Shown one piece after another: positions 10,203 to 22,861 of a stretch of 64,000 nt of DNA. The stretch is taken from assembly GCA_002179805.1 (NCBI GenBank), contig NAVB01000412.1, forward strand, positions 53,543 to 117,542, in the 5' to 3' direction. This stretch comes from Acanthamoeba lenticulata. Taxonomy: Eukaryota; Discosea; Longamoebia; Acanthamoebidae. The notes beneath the pieces are model-generated. The model saw only the letters and a program-made list of their open reading frames with translations. It was not told the DNA's origin and did not search any database. Positions within the stretch are counted from its first letter, which is position 1, and every line of letters starts with the position of its first letter. Position numbers and translations under genes: made by a program.

Positions 10203-13200
10203 TCAGCCGGAGGAGTCGGACGAGTACTCCTTGACCGAGTGGCGCCGCGGGGTGTGTCCGCCGAGGGGGAAGAACATGGACGACTTGTTGCGCTTCTTGG
10301 TGGGCGCGATGGAGGCGCCGATGCCCTCGAGCTGGAGCGAGCGCGAGTAGAGGTCCTCTTCGTTGAGGGGCTTGAGGCAGAGAAGGAACTCCTGGATGAA
10401 CTCGACGGGGATGAGGTTGTACAAGTAGGGCTGGAAGGAGACGATCTGGCGCACGATCCGGGCCACCATCGTTCGCTTTTCAAAGTTGATCATGCGGCCG
10501 TCGGGCTCCATGCCGCCCTGCTCGATGAAGATGAGGTCCTTCAGGAAGACGCCGATGTAGGGCACGCACGGCGGCGTCAGCGTGTTGAGCTTCTGTCGGA
10601 ACTTCTTGAAGTTGTGTGGAATCGACATCAGGTTGTTGAGCTCATCGAACATTTCCCACGACTTGCGTGGCAGGTTGTGCCATGTCTGCTTGAGTCGCTG
10701 CACTGGCGCCGTCTCCAGGCCCGCCAGGATCTCCATTACCCCGTGGAAGTTGTTCAGCTCCAAGCATTTCTGTTTTTCCGAACAATAATTCTAATGTTAG
10801 AATTTTTAAATATAATTATGAAATAAAAAATGTTCTGGAAAGAACAAAAAAGGGTGATGAGTTTTTCCGAGGGCGTACCATGGCGATGAGAAGGAATCTA
10901 TTTACAAGAACGACGCGGTGCTCCACCGTCGAGGCGCTCACGATCTCCGTGGCCAGCCATCCCGATATCTGATCCACCACACCACACAACAACACACAAC
11001 ACACACGCAAACCCATGTGGCGTCTGAGGAACAAAGAGGGAGAGAGAGACGAGGTGATGAAAGAGGAAGAAGAAAAAGGAGAGGTCAAATACGTCGTTGA
11101 AGCGGTAGATCATGTTCATGATGCCCGGAGCGCGCTTCTTCTTGTCGGCCCGCGTCCAGGATTGATTGAGCCACTCGTGCGGTTGGATTTGTCGGAACAG
11201 TCCCGACTCTATCAGCGTCATTTGTCTGTCCGTCCGCGTGTGTGCGCGTGTGCGTGTGAGAAAAAACCGGCGCGGCCGACAAGAAGAAGCGTCATGAGCA
11301 AGATGCAGCTGGAGGAGGGGAGGAAGAGGGAACAAAGCGTTTGGGTACCGAGCGACTTCCTCCGGGTGGAGGTCGAGAAGGTGGAGAGACGACGACGTGA
11401 CGTTGATGGGCAGGTAGGGCACAGGCGGCCGCTCGAGCGACGTCAGGCGCTCCTCCATTGCCACCGGCCCGCGGAGAACCTGTTCGTGTTTTGGTTGTTG
11501 TGCGCGGAAGCGGTCCCTTTGTGTCAACACACACACACATGCACCACCATGTGTTGTTGCTGGCGCGTACCCGCTCCTCGGCCCACTCGCGGAACTTGCG
11601 GAAGGCGCTCTCGAGGCCCTGCGTGGAGACCGTGTCCATCCACTCGGTGAGGGCGTGGAACAGCGCGTAGTCGTTCTCTGCAAAGTCGTAGTGCAGCAGC
11701 TCGATCCACCTTCGCAGCACGTACAGTATTCTAAAGAGACCTTTTGTGAGCATCGCGCAAGGGCACGCGCGTGACGACGACGACGATGACGACAACGACG
11801 ACGCACCGCTTGCGGACGATGACGTAGGTGTCCGGGTGGGTGACGGGCCCCACGCTGTTGAATCGCTGCGTGAGGCACTCGAGAAAGTCCTCGGGCGTCG
11901 TGAAGTCCCGGTACGAGTACAGGAAGTCTGTCTCGTACTCGACGTCTGCGCCCGCCGTCATGATGACCATCATCAGCCCACATTCAGAACAAGAACACGG
12001 TGGGTCGCATGGGCTGGAGCGCACCGCGGCCGCGTTCGTGGGCGAGAAGCCCGACGAGCCTGTCGAAGGTGCCGCGCTTGGGGCGCGTGCTGTGGTTCTC
12101 GTCCTGCACAAACTGTAGCTCGGCCTCGTCGGGGATGTCCTCGAAGAAGGACCGGCTCCGGCGCGGCAGGTCGTCGAGCCCGCCCGAGCTGTTGACGCCT
12201 CCTCCGTGCGTTCCCCGGTCGACCGCCTCGCCGCTGCCGCTGAGGCTGCCGCCAACGCTGCCGCCGCTGTTGCCTCCGGTCGTGTTGCTGGAGCCGAAGC
12301 GGTGGTGGCCGCTGGCCTTCTTGTCGCCGCCGCCGGCCGAGCGCAGGAGGCCCGACCCGCCGGAGCTCGAGCCCTTGCCGGGCGAGCTCTTGGCGTCGGC
12401 GGCGGGCGACAGGAGGGCCGAGTTCTGCTCCTGCCATCGGAACAGGTCCTGCGCCGTCTTGTCGTCGTACACGATCTGGTCGCCCTTGACCTTGATCGCT
12501 CGCTGTTTTTGTTTTGTTTATTATTATTATTGAATGTTTTAAATGAATAACAATTGGTTTATTTTTTATTTAAAAATCAAGAAAAAATGGGATGTACCTT
12601 GTTGCAGTTGTTCTGGAAGCTGGAGATGGTCTCGAGGAACTCGCCCTGCGAGATGCTGTCGTCGGGCGAGATGGACGAGATCGACAGGTGCCGCTTGTTC
12701 TTGACCCCGCTCCACGGGATGACCGACCCTACGAGGGAGTTGATGGTGAGTCGAAAGGCGGATCACAGCACACATCGCGTCGTGGATAAGGTACCGGGCT
12801 GGAGGAGGGCGGTGGCGCGCTTCTCCTTGGTGGAGTTGCGCAGGCCGCTCAGCCGCTTCTCCGACGCCTGCTGGCTGTCGCCCTCGGACTTGTTGGTTGC
12901 CGATCGGTCTCGCTTCTTCCTTTTATTCTCGAGCCCGCCTACCACAAAATAAATGAATAAAAATTCAATAAATAAAGATAAAAAGAATAAAAGAATGAAA
13001 CGTACTGTTGTCGCTGTAGAACTCCTCGGCAGGCTCGACGTCCTCGGGCGGATGGCTCCCAAAGAACTGCGCGATCTTGGCTCGCCGCTCGGCGTCCGTC
13101 CGGCTGCGACGGCTGCGCGCCGACCCACCCATCTCGGGGCCAGAAACTGCTCACGTCTGCGCGTGAGCTCTCTTTCTTTCTCTCTCTCTCTCTCTCTCTC

Positions 13201-16200
13201 GTGAGGGGCACGCACCTGAAGAGGACAAGCCGTTGTGGCGGTTGTGGAAGTCGAGGCTCGCCGAGCGGTCGATGCTGGCCGGCGCCATGTCCAGCGCGGC
13301 CATGGGCCTGGCCTTGGCGCGGCTCTGCAGGGGCGACAGGTTGAGCGACGGCACTCCTCCACTGCCGCTGCCGCTGCTTGTGCTGCTTCTGTTGCTGCTC
13401 GTGTTGATGATGCTGTCGTCGGATATCACCCAGGGCGAGTCGGGAGGAGGACGTGTCGAGTTGATCCGCGCGGACGACGTCCGGCTTCGGCGCCGGGGCT
13501 CGCCATCGACCGATGAGCAGCCCTCGGACTCGTTGGTGTCGTCGTCGTTCTCGACGTCCCCGTCCTCGTCCTCTTCGTCCTCTTCGCCACCGCCGTTGTC
13601 GCGCTTCTGCGGCTGCGGCTTGTCGTCATCGTCTTCATCGTCGTCTCCCGACGAGGCCGAGCCGCTGGAGCTCGAGAGCAAGATGTTGTTGGCGTCGACT
13701 CGGGAGATGGTCGAGCGCCGTGGGTTGATGTCCGGCGACGAGAAGGTCTTCTTCAGCGGCTTGGCTTCGTCGGCGCCCGAGGACGCCGATTCGTTGGTGC
13801 TGCCCGCGGCTCCGGCGCCGCGGCTGGTCTCGATCAGCGACGCGCTGGCCTTGGTCGCCAGCGCGCGCTTGGTGCTCTCAGCCATGGCCGTCGGGCCCGA
13901 GCCGTGCAGCGGCCTGTAGCCGCCTCGGCCGCTGCCGGGACCGCCGGAAGGGATCGTCGTCGGGCTGAGCGCGAACCGCGGCGAAGCCACGGCCGCCACC
14001 GGCCCCGACGACGACGTCGCCGACTTGGCCGCGGCGTCCGAGCGCAGTCGCAGCAGCGGGTTGATCACCACTCGCTCGCCAGCATTGTCCTTGTCTTTGT
14101 CCTTGTCCTTGCTGCTGATGCTGCCGCCGCCCGAGCTCAACGGCGTCACCTTGCTGCGGCCCAGCCCAATCGAGGACGCGACGCGGTCGCTGGCGTTGAG
14201 CGACCGGCCCGAAACGGTGCCGTAGCGTCGGCTGCGGAGAAGAGGGTTGGTCGTGATGGTGACGCCGTCGATGGAGACCGTGGTGGCAGCCGTGGGCGAC
14301 GTCGTTGTAGTCGTCGTTGTCGTTGTTGTCGTCGCTGTGGCCGTGGCCGTGGCCGTGGCTGTGGCAGCAGTGTTGCCGGCGGGACCAGTTCCCGACAAGG
14401 GCGACGCTCCGGCGGTCGTCCCGCCGGTAGCAGCACTGGCGTTGGTCGGCGTCGTGGGCGAGGAGGCCGAGAGTGGGGAGAAGAGGAGGTAGAGCGGGTT
14501 CATCACTTGCTGCTCCGGGACGGCCTCCTTGGGTTTGGGTTTGGGCTTGGGCTTCCGCTTGCTGCCCAATAGCCCGGCATGTTTGTGGGCCTCCTTCCCG
14601 CCGCCGGTGGCTGCGCTCAGGGACTCTTTGCGCTGCTTCTGGTACTGGAGGAGCTGCTCCTTCTGCGAGGCCGTCATCACCCCAAACGCGCGGCTAAGCG
14701 AGCGGCTGCGCGAGGCCTTAGAAAACGACGACGGCGGCGGAAGGTCGCGACTGGCCTGGCGAAGGGTGACCGACGACGAGACCGCCAGCTTGGGCGGCTC
14801 GGCGTTGATCTCGGCGCCAGCAAAGGTCGCCGCCCGGTCCTTGCCGGTGGACAACCCGACGGGCCGCACGTCGGACAGGGACTGGGTGTGAGGCCGCTTG
14901 AACCCGGCCGGCGCTTCGCCAGAGGCCTCGTCGAGGTCTTCCTCCTGTATCCGCACCTCGGGCGCAATCTGCAGCCGCTTGACGGCCTTTTTCTTGGACG
15001 TCTCCGGCGCCTCGGCCTGCTCAGGCGACGTCTCGGCAGCGGCGGCCTTGTCCCTCTTGGCGTGGCGCTTCTTGGGCGTGCCGGGATCAACATTGTCCTT
15101 CTTGCTGGACTTGGCTCCGGAGCCCTTGCCCTCCTTCTTTTTCTTCTTCCCGCCCTTCTTGCCGTTGTTCTTCTTCTTGCCGTCCGCAGCGATCTCAAGC
15201 CCGCCGGCGGTCTGGCGCCGCTGGGCCGGGGACGAGGGCAGCGAAGTCGGTAGCCCCGAGAACTCGCCCCGGAAGGGCCGCGGGAGGCCGTCATAGTAGA
15301 AATAGCCAGCGGCGCCGCTGGCCGGGTCGGCCGCGTCCGCAAAGCGATGGTCGACGGGCGAGAGGTGCACCTCGAGCTCGGCCGGCAGGGAGTTGCGCTT
15401 GCGCGGGGCAAAGGCCTCGCGCTTGGGCCTGTAGGTCTCTGCCCCGCCCCTCGACTTGCGAGCAACCGGGTCGGGCGCGTTATTGTTGTTATTGTTGAGC
15501 AACAAGGAGTAGAGGCCTCCGGGCTCAGCAGGGCCGATCGCCGCGATGCTGTTGACGCCAACGTCTGGACTGTGCGAGATGGGGTTGTTCTCAAAGGAGA
15601 GGCGGCGGAGGTTGGGCAGCTGGTAGAGCTGGATGGGCGTGCGGGTGAGGAGGTTGTCGTGGAGGTTGACCTCGCACAGCATCTGGAGGTTGGTGAAGGC
15701 CTCGGGCAGAACAGAGATGGAGTTGTGCTCGAGGTGGAGCGCGCGGAGCTGGGTGAGCGTGAAGAGCTCCGGCGGGAGGGTGCGGATCTTGTTGTTGGCC
15801 ATGTTCATGCGCTGGAGGCGGTGGAGCTTCCCGATGTCGCCCGAGATGTGCTCGAGCTTGTTGTTGGCCAGCGAGAGCTCCTCGAGGTTGGTCAAGTGGA
15901 AGAAGGTCGGGGGCAGGGCCGAGAGGAAGTTGTTGTCGAGGTTGACAAAGCGGAGCGAGGCCAAGAGGCCGATCTCGTGCGGCAAATGGGCCAGCTTGTT
16001 GTCCGCCACGCTGAGCCGGGCGAGGGCGGGCAGGCGGCACAGGTGGACCGGAAGGGCGCTGATCTGGTTGTTGTCCACCAGCAGCGACTGCAGGCGGAAG
16101 AACTGGCCGATGGCCGCCGGGAAGGAGTGCAGCGCATTGCCCTCGAGCCGGAGCTCACGCACCAGGCGCGCATAGGCCAGGGCCTGCTCCTCGACCTGGT

Positions 16201-16960
16201 CGCGCAGTGGGCCGCAATGCGAGAGGTCGAGAACGTCCTCGCGCAGCGAGAACACGGCCTGGCAGATGCGCTTCATGTTCTCCGACAAGGGCGGGTTGGA
16301 GTGGAGCGTGATCACCCGCACGTCGAGTTCCAGCAGCGCCAGCGGGAGGCTGGCCAGCTGGTTGCAGTGCAGGTTGAGCTGCCGCAGCTGCTTGAGCCGG
16401 CCCATCTGCGGCGGCAGCTTCTTGAGCCGGTTGTTGTTGGCCATCAGAACTTCGAGCCGCGACCACTGCCGGATCTCGGGCGGCAGCTCGATCAGCTCGT
16501 TGCAGTCGAACCGGGCCACGCGCACGAGGGGCAGCGTGAAGAGCTCATGCGGCAGCCGGCTCAGCCGATTGCTTTGGAGGTTGAGCTCGGTCACGCCCAC
16601 GAACCCGACGAACCGCTCGCGCGGGAGCCACGCCAGCTTGCTGCACGACAGGTCGAGGGTCGTCACGCTGGCTGATGGCGTGGTTGCCGCCGGCGGCGTC
16701 GGCTTGGTGAGCGACGTCGCGTCCATGACCTCATCGTCTTCGGTTTGCTGTTGCTCCGCTCGGAGGGGGAGGTAGGGGCGCACGGCGGCCGAGGAGGCCG
16801 GCTGCCCGGCGTTCCCGGCCCCCGTCCCGTGATGATCTCGCGACGTTATTGAAGAAGGGAAGATTGATGTGGGTGTTTGAAATGATGATGGAGACGATGA
16901 TGATGACGATAGGGGAGGAGGTGGCGAGGATGAGGAAGGCGCACGAGAGCCCGCCGACAT
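10203..16960 (-). CDS. Leucine-rich-repeat Ras guanine-nucleotide exchange factor
   Basis: A very large multi-exon gene; exon 1 alone spans 16960-13216. After a Ser/Pro-rich start (ATG 16960; the codon before it is TTG), about 16 leucine-rich repeats follow (residues ~100-480; LTELNLQSNRLSRLP type). A long Ser-, Lys- and Ala-rich low-complexity region comes next. Later exons encode AERRAKIAQFFGSHPPEDVE, a RasGEF_N domain (DFLYSYRDFTTPEDFLECL, then VLRRWIELLHYDF) and a C-terminal CDC25 domain. The latter contains FRQIQPHEWLNQSW, STVEHRVVLVNRFLLIAM, LNNFHGVMEILAGLE and PCVPYIGVFLKDLIFIEQG, all expected of RasGEF catalytic cores. It should load GTP onto a Ras-family GTPase; the LRR could bind the GTPase or a scaffold. 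It ends SSDSSG at 10203. Total length is roughly 2,000 residues. Confidence 0.92.
13166..13200 (+). repeat. CT-rich microsatellite in a RasGEF intron
   Basis: TCTCTTTCTTTCTCTCTCTC-type simple repeat, lying between exon 1 and exon 2 of the LRR-RasGEF gene. Confidence 0.7.
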
Positions 16961-17444
16961 CAATCAAGCGAGGAGTGTTGTGTGGGTGATGTGCTGCTGC
17001 AGCAAGTGGGGGGAGAAAGTGACTGGACTGTCCTCAAGATGATCCCTCCATGTACTCTCGCTGTGGTCCGCCGCGAACGAGGAGTTGGAGGAGACACGCA
17101 AAGGAGGGCTTCTTCCGTCTCTTCTGAGAAGTCGCCCAGAGCGCACAATCACCCGCTTCTTTCTCTCTCTCTCTCTCCTTTTGAATCTCAGTCGCCGCTT
17201 CTTTTCCACCGTTTACGAAGGGGGCGGGAGAGGGTCGCGTGAAGACGGCCGGTACAAAAAACGGTCGGCTTCCTTATTCCACGCCTGGGGAGCCAACGGC
17301 TGCATGCTTCGCCTGCCAGCCGTTTCCGGGACAACCAAAATCAGAAAAAGGTAAATCGACTTTCCTAAACAAGCGATAAGAGGCGATCAACCTGTTTAAA
17401 CAGGCCTTGGAATGCTAAGCATATGTACACTTGGTGTCTGGGCA
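16961..17444. other. Intergenic, 5' side of the RasGEF gene
   Basis: About 480 bases between the start of the LRR-RasGEF gene and the 3' end of the NmrA-like gene, both on the minus strand. It contains a CT microsatellite (17159-17180). I see no gene. Confidence 0.5.
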
Positions 17445-18456
17445 TCACATCGCACCCTCGTCTTGTCGTAATTGACCAAATAGGTCGTTCCAGGGGATGG
17501 CGGTCTGAGCATCACCTGTGACACCAACCAGCTCAAACGTTGTCCTGCCCACCAGATCACTGGGCGCGAGACCGTGCGTCAGAGCTGACCATCTCTCACG
17601 TCAGTCTGATGGGTGGCTCTACCGGCGATCGAGGCAGGCACAACACGCCTCGGCAACAGCGCTTCTGTTGACTCGAGTCTTCATTACTGAGAACGTGTCG
17701 CCCTATGGCAGATGAGACATTTGAGTGATGCGGCTGCTGGGAGGGAAGAGGATTGGTGTGGCGCACTTGTCCAATCGTGATGGTGGGCCTGGTATCGTCG
17801 TCGTCGGTCAGCCATGTGGGACGAATGATGGTGTAGTCGATACCGCTGGCTCGCACCACCTCCTCTCCTCTCTTCTTCCACTTGGCATAGTTCCCGGCGA
17901 ATAGGTTCATACTCAGGCCCATCATGCCTTGCGTAATGCCCGCTGTTAAACCGATGGATCGTCAGTTGGCCTGATCAAGACGCAGCCCAGCCAGCCCGCA
18001 GTCGAAGTACCTGAGCTTACGAGGACAAGCGTTTGAACAAAGTTCTCCTTGGCGGCAGCAACGAGGTTTCTCACTCCATTGTAGTCCACATGCTTGGGTG
18101 AGTTGCTGCCCAGCCCGCTTCCGCCGCTACGTCGGAGAAGCAGAAAACACAGAATTAAATAAAATGAATAAAAATATAAAGAAAGGAGGCAGTGTGAACC
18201 TGGTGCATATGATGGCGTTGACCCCTGCTGTGGCCTCGGTGAGCCCTTTGTTTGCCGCGAGGTCGCCCTCCACTACTTCGATCGATTCGGCGTTATTGAT
18301 TGAATGCTCCAGGATTTGCTGTGCACGCTCAGCGTTTCGAGACAGCACACGCACGCGATGGTTTTGGCGCTCGGTGAGAAGTCGCACCACGAGACGTCCA
18401 ACGCCCCCTGTCCCGCCCAGTACGAGGACCAAGGGTCGCTCCTCTTCGCCTTCCAT
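17445..18456 (-). CDS. NmrA-like / atypical SDR NAD(P)-binding protein
   Basis: Start ATG at 18456 (MEGEEERPLVLVLGGTGGVG); the earlier in-frame codon is TTG. The N-terminal LGGTGGVGRLVVRLL is the TGxxGxxG dinucleotide-binding motif of extended and atypical short-chain dehydrogenases. It is followed by VRVLSRNAERAQQIL and EVVEGDLA, the NmrA/SDR_a5 pattern. Spliced exons add VDYNGVRNLVAAAKE, TLVLVSSAGITQGMMGLSMN, and YAKWKKRGEEVVRASGIDYT followed by IIRPTWL, the strand-6 region of NmrA-like proteins. The last exon ends GDAQTAIPWNDLFGQLRQDE and stops at 17445; its acceptor (GAG rather than CAG) is the least certain boundary. Members are oxidoreductases or redox sensors; no substrate can be assigned. 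Confidence 0.82.
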
Positions 18457-18549
18457 CTGCTCTTGGTCCTGTATGGCTGAAATGGGCAAGTGGAGTTTTA
18501 TTTACAAGTGCGGTGTTGGCTAGAGTAAAGGCTTCGTAGTGGCGCAGTT

Positions 18550-19594
18550 TCATGTCTGCTTGCCCCTCCTGGCGCGCACTTTGCCCCGTTGCGTCCGCTT
18601 TGCGGACGCATTCCACCTTCTTGCTGATGAGCGCTTGACGGTGGCAACGGGACGCGGCGGCGCTTCTTCTTCTTCTTCTTCTTCATCCTCTTGCGAAAGG
18701 TCGATCAGCGGGATAGGAGTAGGGGGAGGAGACGCCACTTCGTCCTCACTTTCATCTTCGTTTTCGTCTTCTTCCACATCGCCTGGTTCATCATCGTATT
18801 CACCATCCAACTCGGGATCAGGCACAGTGCGGACTGTCGGAACGCCCACCTGAGGCAGCCAGGCCAAGGGCGCCAGCACAGCAGAGGCTTCGAGGATGGA
18901 TAGGCGCAGCGCTTCTTGCAACTGCCGTTGGAAGTCCACATCCGGATCGACGGCGGCTGGTGGAGCCACCATCGCCGGGTCTGGCACGGGCGGGTGCGCC
19001 GTAGGGAGAGAATCCCCAAAGTCGCGGTCGGCGACTTGTACCACTTCTGGTGCCGTCTTCGATGCATAAGCCCTCTTCTTCCCTCGGCGGCCTGTTCGGG
19101 AAGCCGGGGTTGGTTGAACCTGTGGGTCTTCGACGTAAGGCAGGAGGTACGGAAGGAATCACAAACAGGGAGAGAGGACGCACAGCCAATTTGGTGATGG
19201 TGGAGAAGCGCTTCTGGCAGAGGGGACAAAGGTTGGCCTTCTTGGCCCACCCCACCACACATCCAAAACAGAAGACGTGTTGACAAGAGTCGAGAACTCC
19301 CTGTTCTACGACGGCTTCCAGGCAAACGGGACAGTCTTGAGACGCTGCAGCCGGCTCAGGGGGAGGGGGGAGGACCACCTCAGCGTTTCCCTTCTTCGAA
19401 GGCTTCTTCTGCTTTGCCAATCGGGTCCGCTTGGGGAGAGGGAGACTTGCATGTTTGGGGTTTTCCTCTTCGTGCTCCTCCTTCCTCTTTTGTCTTTGTT
19501 TCTTTTCCACGGGCTGCTCGCCCGCAGAAGATGCAGAGCTTCGAGCACGTCTTGAAGCCAACCTCGAACTTCTCCTCAATGTTGTCGAACTCAT
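18550..19594 (-). CDS. RING finger protein with a ubiquitin-interacting motif
   Basis: Two exons join in phase 0 near 19185/19105. The N-terminus is basic (RRSSRLASRRARSS). A C3HC4 RING follows: CPVCLEAVVEQGVLDSCQHV, then FCFGCVVGWAKKANLCPLC, with all zinc ligands present. In the second exon, FQRQLQEALRLSILEAS fits the UIM consensus (hydrophobic-xxALxxSxx-acidic). The tail is acidic then basic (DVEEDENEDESEDE; SSARRWNASAKRTQRGKVRA). It is likely an E3 ligase that can bind ubiquitin and, given the basic ends, act in the nucleus (inference). ATG 19633 upstream is in frame and cannot be excluded. Its stop is 94 nt from the start of the NmrA-like gene on the same strand. Confidence 0.85.
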
Positions 19595-19896
19595 GGCAAA
19601 GGGTTCCAACAAACAAACAACTCCAAGGCTCATACAGAAGAAGACGTGTCTTCAACCCTCGGCCTCGCCTGACCTCAGGCGTCAATGGAAATTTCCGAAA
19701 CGCGTCACCCGAAATCGGCAGGCAGAGTGCCACGTCGGCAGGAATTGCAACTCTCCTTGTCATCGCGACCAAGAAGGGGGTGACTCGACAGTGCGTGTGG
19801 GCAGCAGGAGCAGTGGATTGCCTGTTGCAGCCCCGGCAGAGCATCACGCCGGGCATTGAATAACACTTCCGTATCGAGAGATTGTCAACACTCGAA

Positions 19897-22162
19897 ATGA
19901 TAAGCACACGCACTTATACGATTGGGTCCATCCTTCTGGCGGGATTTTGCATGTTTCGGTCCTGGGCCAACACATCCAACGCCGCGCAGGCTATGGCGTT
20001 CCTTCTCTCATCCAAAGCCTACGTGTTGGTGTGTTGCTCTTCCTTTTTTCCCCGTTTGAGGCTAGCCCAGTGTCATCGGACTCACGCCACGCCCTTGGGC
20101 AACTGCAGGCTATGGTCAACCTGGCCTACTTGGTACTTTATGGGTTCGGTAAGCTCATCCAACATCTCATCTTCGGTGAATTACGCGAAATTGAGCGCAA
20201 GGTGCGGCTCTCTCCCTCTGTCTGCCGGTGGAAATCTCTCCTGCGCACGTCGCACCATCCGTGGCGCCCAGCCTGCAATGTGGTTGTCCTGACGTCACGT
20301 GTTTGCTGCTGCTGCGTGCAGAGACTAAACGACCGCCTGCTCAAATACATCCTGTTCAAGATTGTCTTCGTGGGCTCCATCTTGGAGATCTCTAACATGA
20401 TCGTCCTCATAATATGGGCGGGCTGGTTCTCCGTCCTGGGCTTCCTCAAGCTCTTCTCTCTCCTCTCACGCGACCGCTTCGAATACGTATTTACTTCTCT
20501 GCAGCTCGTCCTTGCTGCTCACTAGCTGCTCACCGCCCCCCCGCATCATGTCGTGGTGTCGTGTCGCACGCAGTTGACGACCTACAAGCCCAGCACGCCT
20601 CTGGCCGTGCATATGCGCATTTTCGGGCTGCTTATGGGCATATTGCTCATCGACGCCCTTTGGTTTGCCGCCAGCGCGAGCATCTTTGGCCCGGCAGGCA
20701 CCTCGGTCGTGCTCCTCATGACCTTTGAGGTGCGTCCTGCAACAGCGTTGTGCCTTCTTTCTCGTAATAGGCCCGACACTGATGTGTTCTCTTTCTCTCG
20801 TGGCAGTGCCTGACGCTGTTCCTGAGCACGATCCAGACGGTGATCAAGTACGCCATTCACTGGTTCGACCTCTACCGACGGGACGAGTTCTGGGAACTGC
20901 GCGGGACCTACACTTTTTACACAGAGTTTATTACCGAGTCACTCATCCTCGTCGCCACCATCGGCCACTACATGCACATCCTCTACCTCCACGGCCTCTC
21001 GTTCACCCTCATCCACGTCGTACTATTCCTCCACATGCGCCTCGCCTTCCAGGTGCGTCTCGGACGGTTTGAGGGACCTCAATGTCTCGATGGCAGGTGA
21101 GAGATATTGACTCACCATCCACGCGGCGGACACGACAGGGTCTGCGCCTGAAGATCGCGTCGTGGTCCCGCTACCGACAGATGAACGCCGACCTCAACAC
21201 GCGCTACCCGAACGTGAGCAGCGAGGAGCTCGACCAGTACAACGACTCGTGCGCCATCTGCCTCACCCATCTGTCGGCCTCGGCCAAGAAGCTGCCCTGT
21301 GGCCACATCTTCCACACGTGCGTCTCCCTCTTCCGTCCGTATTGCGCCGCCCATCAGCGCAGGCTGACCGTCCGTACGGTGGCGTGTCGCTGTGGCCCAG
21401 TGTTTGCTTGCGGTCGTGGCTGGAGCGAAACCACTCGTGCCCGACGTGCCGACAGCCTTTGAGCCCGCCCGCCGATGTGGGCACCGGCACACGGGCTGCC
21501 GGCCACGCCCACGCTCACGGCCACGGCCATGGTCACGTGGCCCACGGCCCGGCCGTCGACATGATGGGCGATGTGCACATGCCGCTCGGCGATGAGTTCG
21601 TCCTCGGCGGCGGGGGCGCAGTGCCGAACCCAGCACCTGCAGCGATGGCAGCAACGGGCGCGCCAGCCCAGCCGCTGTTCCGAGTCAACGCCGGGGGCAA
21701 CGGCTTGTTGAACTGGTTGCCCAACTTTCGAGTGCAGGTCGTGCACCACCCGCGTCACCCGATGATGGCCACCGCCCCTGAGGAGTGGGTATGTTGAGCC
21801 ACAACAAACATGTTTGTTGTTCGTTGGCGTGAGACTCACCGACTTGCTTCCAACAGGTGCGGTCGGTGCAGGAGATCTTCCCGCATGTGGCGGCAGAGGT
21901 CATCTCGGCGGACCTGCGGCGCACACGCTCGGTCGACGCGACCATTGACAACATCCTCCACAACCGGTTGCCCGTTCAGCAACAACATGAGCCAGCAAGC
22001 TCGCCACCGCCACAGCCACGATCGCCTGACGTTCAGACACCAGCACCAGAGGACGTGCTAGCAACGACGACAGAAGCACTAGTAGCCCCTTCCGGGGAAG
22101 CAGAGGACCACCCGTCCTTGCGACGTCGAACGCCACAACCGACGGAACGACCTGCTGACTGA
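19897..22162 (+). CDS. gp78/AMFR-type ER-membrane RING-H2 ubiquitin ligase with CUE domain
   Basis: Multi-exon gene from ATG 19897 (MISTRTYTIGSILLAGFCMF). About six hydrophobic segments follow (AMVNLAYLVLYGFGKLIQHL; ILFKIVFVGSILEISNMIVL; IFGLLMGILLIDALWFAASA; SLILVATIGHYMHILYLHGL). The cytosolic linker RYPNVSSEELDQYNDSCAIC leads to a RING-H2 finger, completed across an intron near 21317-21390: LPCGHIFHTVCLRSWLERNH then SCPTCRQPL. The C-terminal exon encodes a CUE domain (VRSVQEIFPHVAAEVISADL, RRTRSVDATIDNILHNRLP). HRD1/synoviolin lacks CUE, while gp78/AMFR has it and shares CLRSWLE, so gp78 is the better match. In animals gp78 ubiquitinates misfolded ER proteins for the proteasome. The p97-binding VIM of animal gp78 is not evident. 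Confidence 0.9.
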
Positions 22163-22295
22163 GAGCCAGAATAAAGGCCTTGTACAGAAACAAAAAGATT
22201 GGCAGCACCTCTCTGACAACCAGTTGTAAACAGAAAATGAAGCAGTTGCGACAAGTTGGGAAGGCCTTCTCTTTTTATCACTTTCGAAGACAGCT

Positions 22296-22861
22296 TTACA
22301 CAAGAAGCTCGTACTTGAGGGGAGCAATGGTGATGGCATCGGTCGGCTTAACCTTCACAATCTTGCCGGGCTTGGGCTTAGCGGGGAGCCTCTTAAGACC
22401 CTTGGGCTTCACACCTATTTGACAGAAGAAACAATAATAATGGAGTGAGCGAAAATCGATGGGCAGCAATTAACTTCCCCTAAGGCTAGCATACCCTTAG
22501 CCTTAGCCTCCTTCCTGGCGGCGTCGTTGGCCTTGACGCGGTTGAGGAAATCCTCCCTGCACCTCGAGGGCTGGACGTGCTCAATGCGGACGTGGATCCT
22601 CTTCTTGACGATCCTGTTGCGGACCATCTTGTTGATCTCGACGCCGACAGCGCGGGGGGTGACGTTCCAGATCACACCGGTCCTGCCGTGGTAGAACTTG
22701 AAGGGCATGCCCTTGTGGATCGAGGCGTTGGCCTTGACATCGACGTAGTCACCGACCTTGTAGGTGGTGAGGTACTTGGAGAGGGACACGGCACCGTGCT
22801 TCCTGAAAGGCTGCGCGAACAGCTTCCTGGTCCTGGCCCTGTAACCGAAGGAGTGCGGCAT
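22296..22861 (-). CDS. RPL21: 60S ribosomal protein eL21 (RPL21)
   Basis: Two exons, 22861-22495 and 22414-22296, join in frame through a short GT-AG intron. The 161-residue product begins [20 protein letters not shown] and carries the eL21 core ([59 protein letters not shown]), ending in the basic tail [20 protein letters not shown]. Length and sequence are those of cytosolic eL21, a large-subunit protein near the 5S rRNA and central protuberance. It shares a roughly 206-bp intergenic region with the divergent FMC1-like gene, so a bidirectional promoter is likely. Confidence 0.97.

Noticed and set aside
15347..16675. 442-codon ORF antisense to the LRR region of the RasGEF gene
   Set aside because: Mirror of GC3-rich leucine repeats; composition (Glu/Val/Gln/Arg) follows from reversing the LRR codons.
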